DNA of 21,984 bases, taken from the NCBI GenBank assembly GCA_038238555.1, contig JBBRXP010000095.1:1-21984 (forward strand), in the 5' to 3' direction. This stretch comes from JANNXQ01 sp038238555 (GTDB taxonomy: Bacteria; Verrucomicrobiota; Verrucomicrobiia; Chthoniobacterales; Chthoniobacteraceae). Below the pieces are notes generated by a model. The model had not been told where the DNA came from and searched no databases. It saw only the letters and a list, made by a program, of their open reading frames with translations. Of this stretch, positions 21,601-21,984 are shown piece after piece; position 1 is the first letter of the stretch; each line of letters opens with the position of its first letter. The position numbers and the translations under genes are program-made.

Positions 21601-21984
21601 TCGGCGGTGGTGAATATCTCGCCGGTGAACGATGCGGTGTCGGAATCCGTCGAGACGGTGACGCTCACCACGTCGAGCAACGCGGCATATATCATCGACC
21701 CGGTGGCGACCTCCGCGACGGTGTCGATCGTCGATGACGACGTGCAGGTGCTCAATGTGGTGGCGACCGATCCGACCGCGGCCGAGGTCGATCTCAGCCT
21801 GCCGGGCGCGCAGGCGGACACCGGCACATTTCTCATCACGCGCACCGGCGACACGTCGGCGCCGCTCACGGTTTATTACTCGCTGAGCGGACTCACCACG
21901 GCGGGCTCGACGCCGGCGACGCATGGCGTGGATTACGATGCGCTGTCTGGCGTGCTCGTCATTCCCGCCGGCTCGGCGAGCGCG
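18613..21984 (+). CDS. Exported multidomain zinc metalloprotease with PKD and Calx-beta domains (runs off window)
   Basis: This gene is open for 1124 codons with no stop before the window ends. MSRRIQIAVAALLAAVGLVWWW is a signal peptide or membrane anchor. A Cys-containing patch at 236-274 (CPVSGKAV ... YLCGGYHK) recalls a YHS-like metal-binding motif. The catalytic site is HEIGHSFGLAH: zinc ligands His440, His444 and His450, base Glu441, with a plausible Met-turn FDVMGG about 30 residues on; this is the metzincin pattern, closest in feel to M6/M11 peptidases. Then come a PKD domain (about 633-720), a carboxypeptidase-regulatory-like beta domain (728-806) and three Calx-beta repeats starting near 810, 933 and 1047, the last cut by the edge. 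Such proteins are usually secreted or surface-bound; more repeats and perhaps a sorting domain are expected beyond the edge. The ATG at 18613 is chosen for its signal sequence. Confidence 0.9.
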   Translation, partial: MSRRIQIAVAALLAAVGLVWWWMPERPEPVGARDQMTWARDATPAAAPPEAAGISPSPAPPAVLAAESAGPIAGFRAWSREFLAATPADRLALVAEGARWAEARRPVFKALIQDDPRRALEEAVPMGVRQQLPPDIVARLEERVNRRAELRVWQGVPAPGEAPPATTLTHRIAAFADGKAYAANVFGRRAQDTIGTRNDALNGVALDNQFAVSEEPARAMEPGERPDPAKSIVTSCPVSGKAVVAANQALEPIPGAAIAIETPEQVVYLCGGYHKDTFYQDYFYAEGGTGGPVPITGILPAAPTPALGVVKILFYPVTFADQNEIPTTESKCYEIMRDVADYYAKSSYGRLTTLTTVTPPIKLPHTEAWYVQKDTSNGGTVDGLTLERDHAREEARKLGYDWNDYHATVLRLKGGPRAVGGWGGAGSVIIYGDSVGVTAHEIGHSFGLAHANFWDTSGTSAIGAGTNAEYGDIFDVMGGGGVPVDQYNAQAKNQIKWLTDDYVADITQSGLYRVFAFDQTLLNPAQRYAIRILKDTQRTYWGEVRQLYNGNATRPWADKGLILGWRFPNGGATNVQLIDTTPGSPFAKDDSPISLGRTFSDFESGIHITTVEVSATTPKWVDVVVYLGQFPGNRAPTLALAASAETVPTGAAVTFTATASDADGDALAYAWQHFGDTSNAGRIVSPNAPSITRTFATAGSYVVACTVSDMKGGTVTRSKLITVGNGNSRFTISGRVTSGGVGLADVILTANAANAVVTDSDGYYTIPNLTANTYTMTALLSGYTFSEVFDNSVTVGPNFTGANFDADQTPRVSIAATIPAASETGPTNGRFTFTRTGDISQPLVVNVNTALGTATKTSDYTFSPDYVAGSQGFSNFTIPADSASLDVTVAVVNDAVAEGPETVILQLGPGNGYLVTSASAATVAIADNDTALPKVSVAATNPETVENSGSPATITFTRTGATTSALAVNYAVSGTASSGSDFTPLAGSVSIPIGAASAVVNISPVNDAVSESVETVTLTTSSNAAYIIDPVATSATVSIVDDDVQVLNVVATDPTAAEVDLSLPGAQADTGTFLITRTGDTSAPLTVYYSLSGLTTAGSTPATHGVDYDALSGVLVIPAGSASA

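Noticed and set aside
18775..21924. Very long open frame on the minus strand (over 1000 codons)
   Set aside because: It lies antisense to the metalloprotease gene, is rich in Arg/His/Ala in low-complexity fashion and has no recognisable domain; it is a by-product of high GC codon use on the other strand.

Overview
The window is high-GC bacterial DNA. It has two co-directional blocks that diverge at about 13125-13586. The gene content is a Cys-type sulfatase with signal peptide, a Tat-exported sugar isomerase-like protein, a Gfo/Idh dehydrogenase, ROK proteins, PIG-L, an ECF sigma factor coupled to a VWA protein, a Calx-beta metalloprotease, many palindromic repeats and few Shine-Dalgarno sequences. 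This suggests a polysaccharide-degrading member of the PVC group, most likely Verrucomicrobiota. That placement is inference from gene content, not a database result.

Left block, all minus strand (13124 down to 1). Read in the direction of transcription it holds tolB-pal (envelope), then Gfo/Idh dehydrogenase, secreted sulfatase, a MITE-like repeat, MFS transporter, Tat-signal isomerase-like protein, a second repeat copy, ROK repressor, YeiH-type sulfate/sulfite exporter candidate, a long palindrome, FMN reductase, SsuD-like flavin monooxygenase, ROK kinase-like protein, and a PIG-L deacetylase cut by the window edge. Two near-identical promoters, one before the ROK repressor and one before the Gfo/sulfatase pair, each carry the same 22-bp palindrome in the -35/-10 spacer. 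This suggests that the repressor controls itself and the sulfatase operon. The simplest reading is a carbohydrate locus that handles sulfated, possibly N-acetylated, sugars, next to a sulfonate-desulfurising cassette with its own exporter.

Centre (13125-13586). This is the divergent intergenic region between tolB and uvrC. It holds eight exact copies of the heptamer AATGACG and, directly beside them, a frameshifted scrap of a sugar-isomerase-like gene.

Right block, all plus strand (13587 to 21984). uvrC is followed by a hairpin repeat, an ECF sigma factor, an anti-sigma/VWA fusion protein whose start overlaps the sigma stop (ATGA), and a large exported multidomain zinc metalloprotease that runs off the window.

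The most unusual signal is that three consecutive genes (uvrC, the sigma factor and the VWA protein) each carry an in-frame insertion made of repeat or inverted-repeat DNA of the kind normally found between genes. In the sigma factor, the one degenerate heptamer unit is the one that would otherwise have placed a TGA stop in frame. A second oddity is that this UvrC lacks all the cysteines of the usual Fe-S-binding region. No tRNA, rRNA, CRISPR array or insertion sequence transposase was seen.
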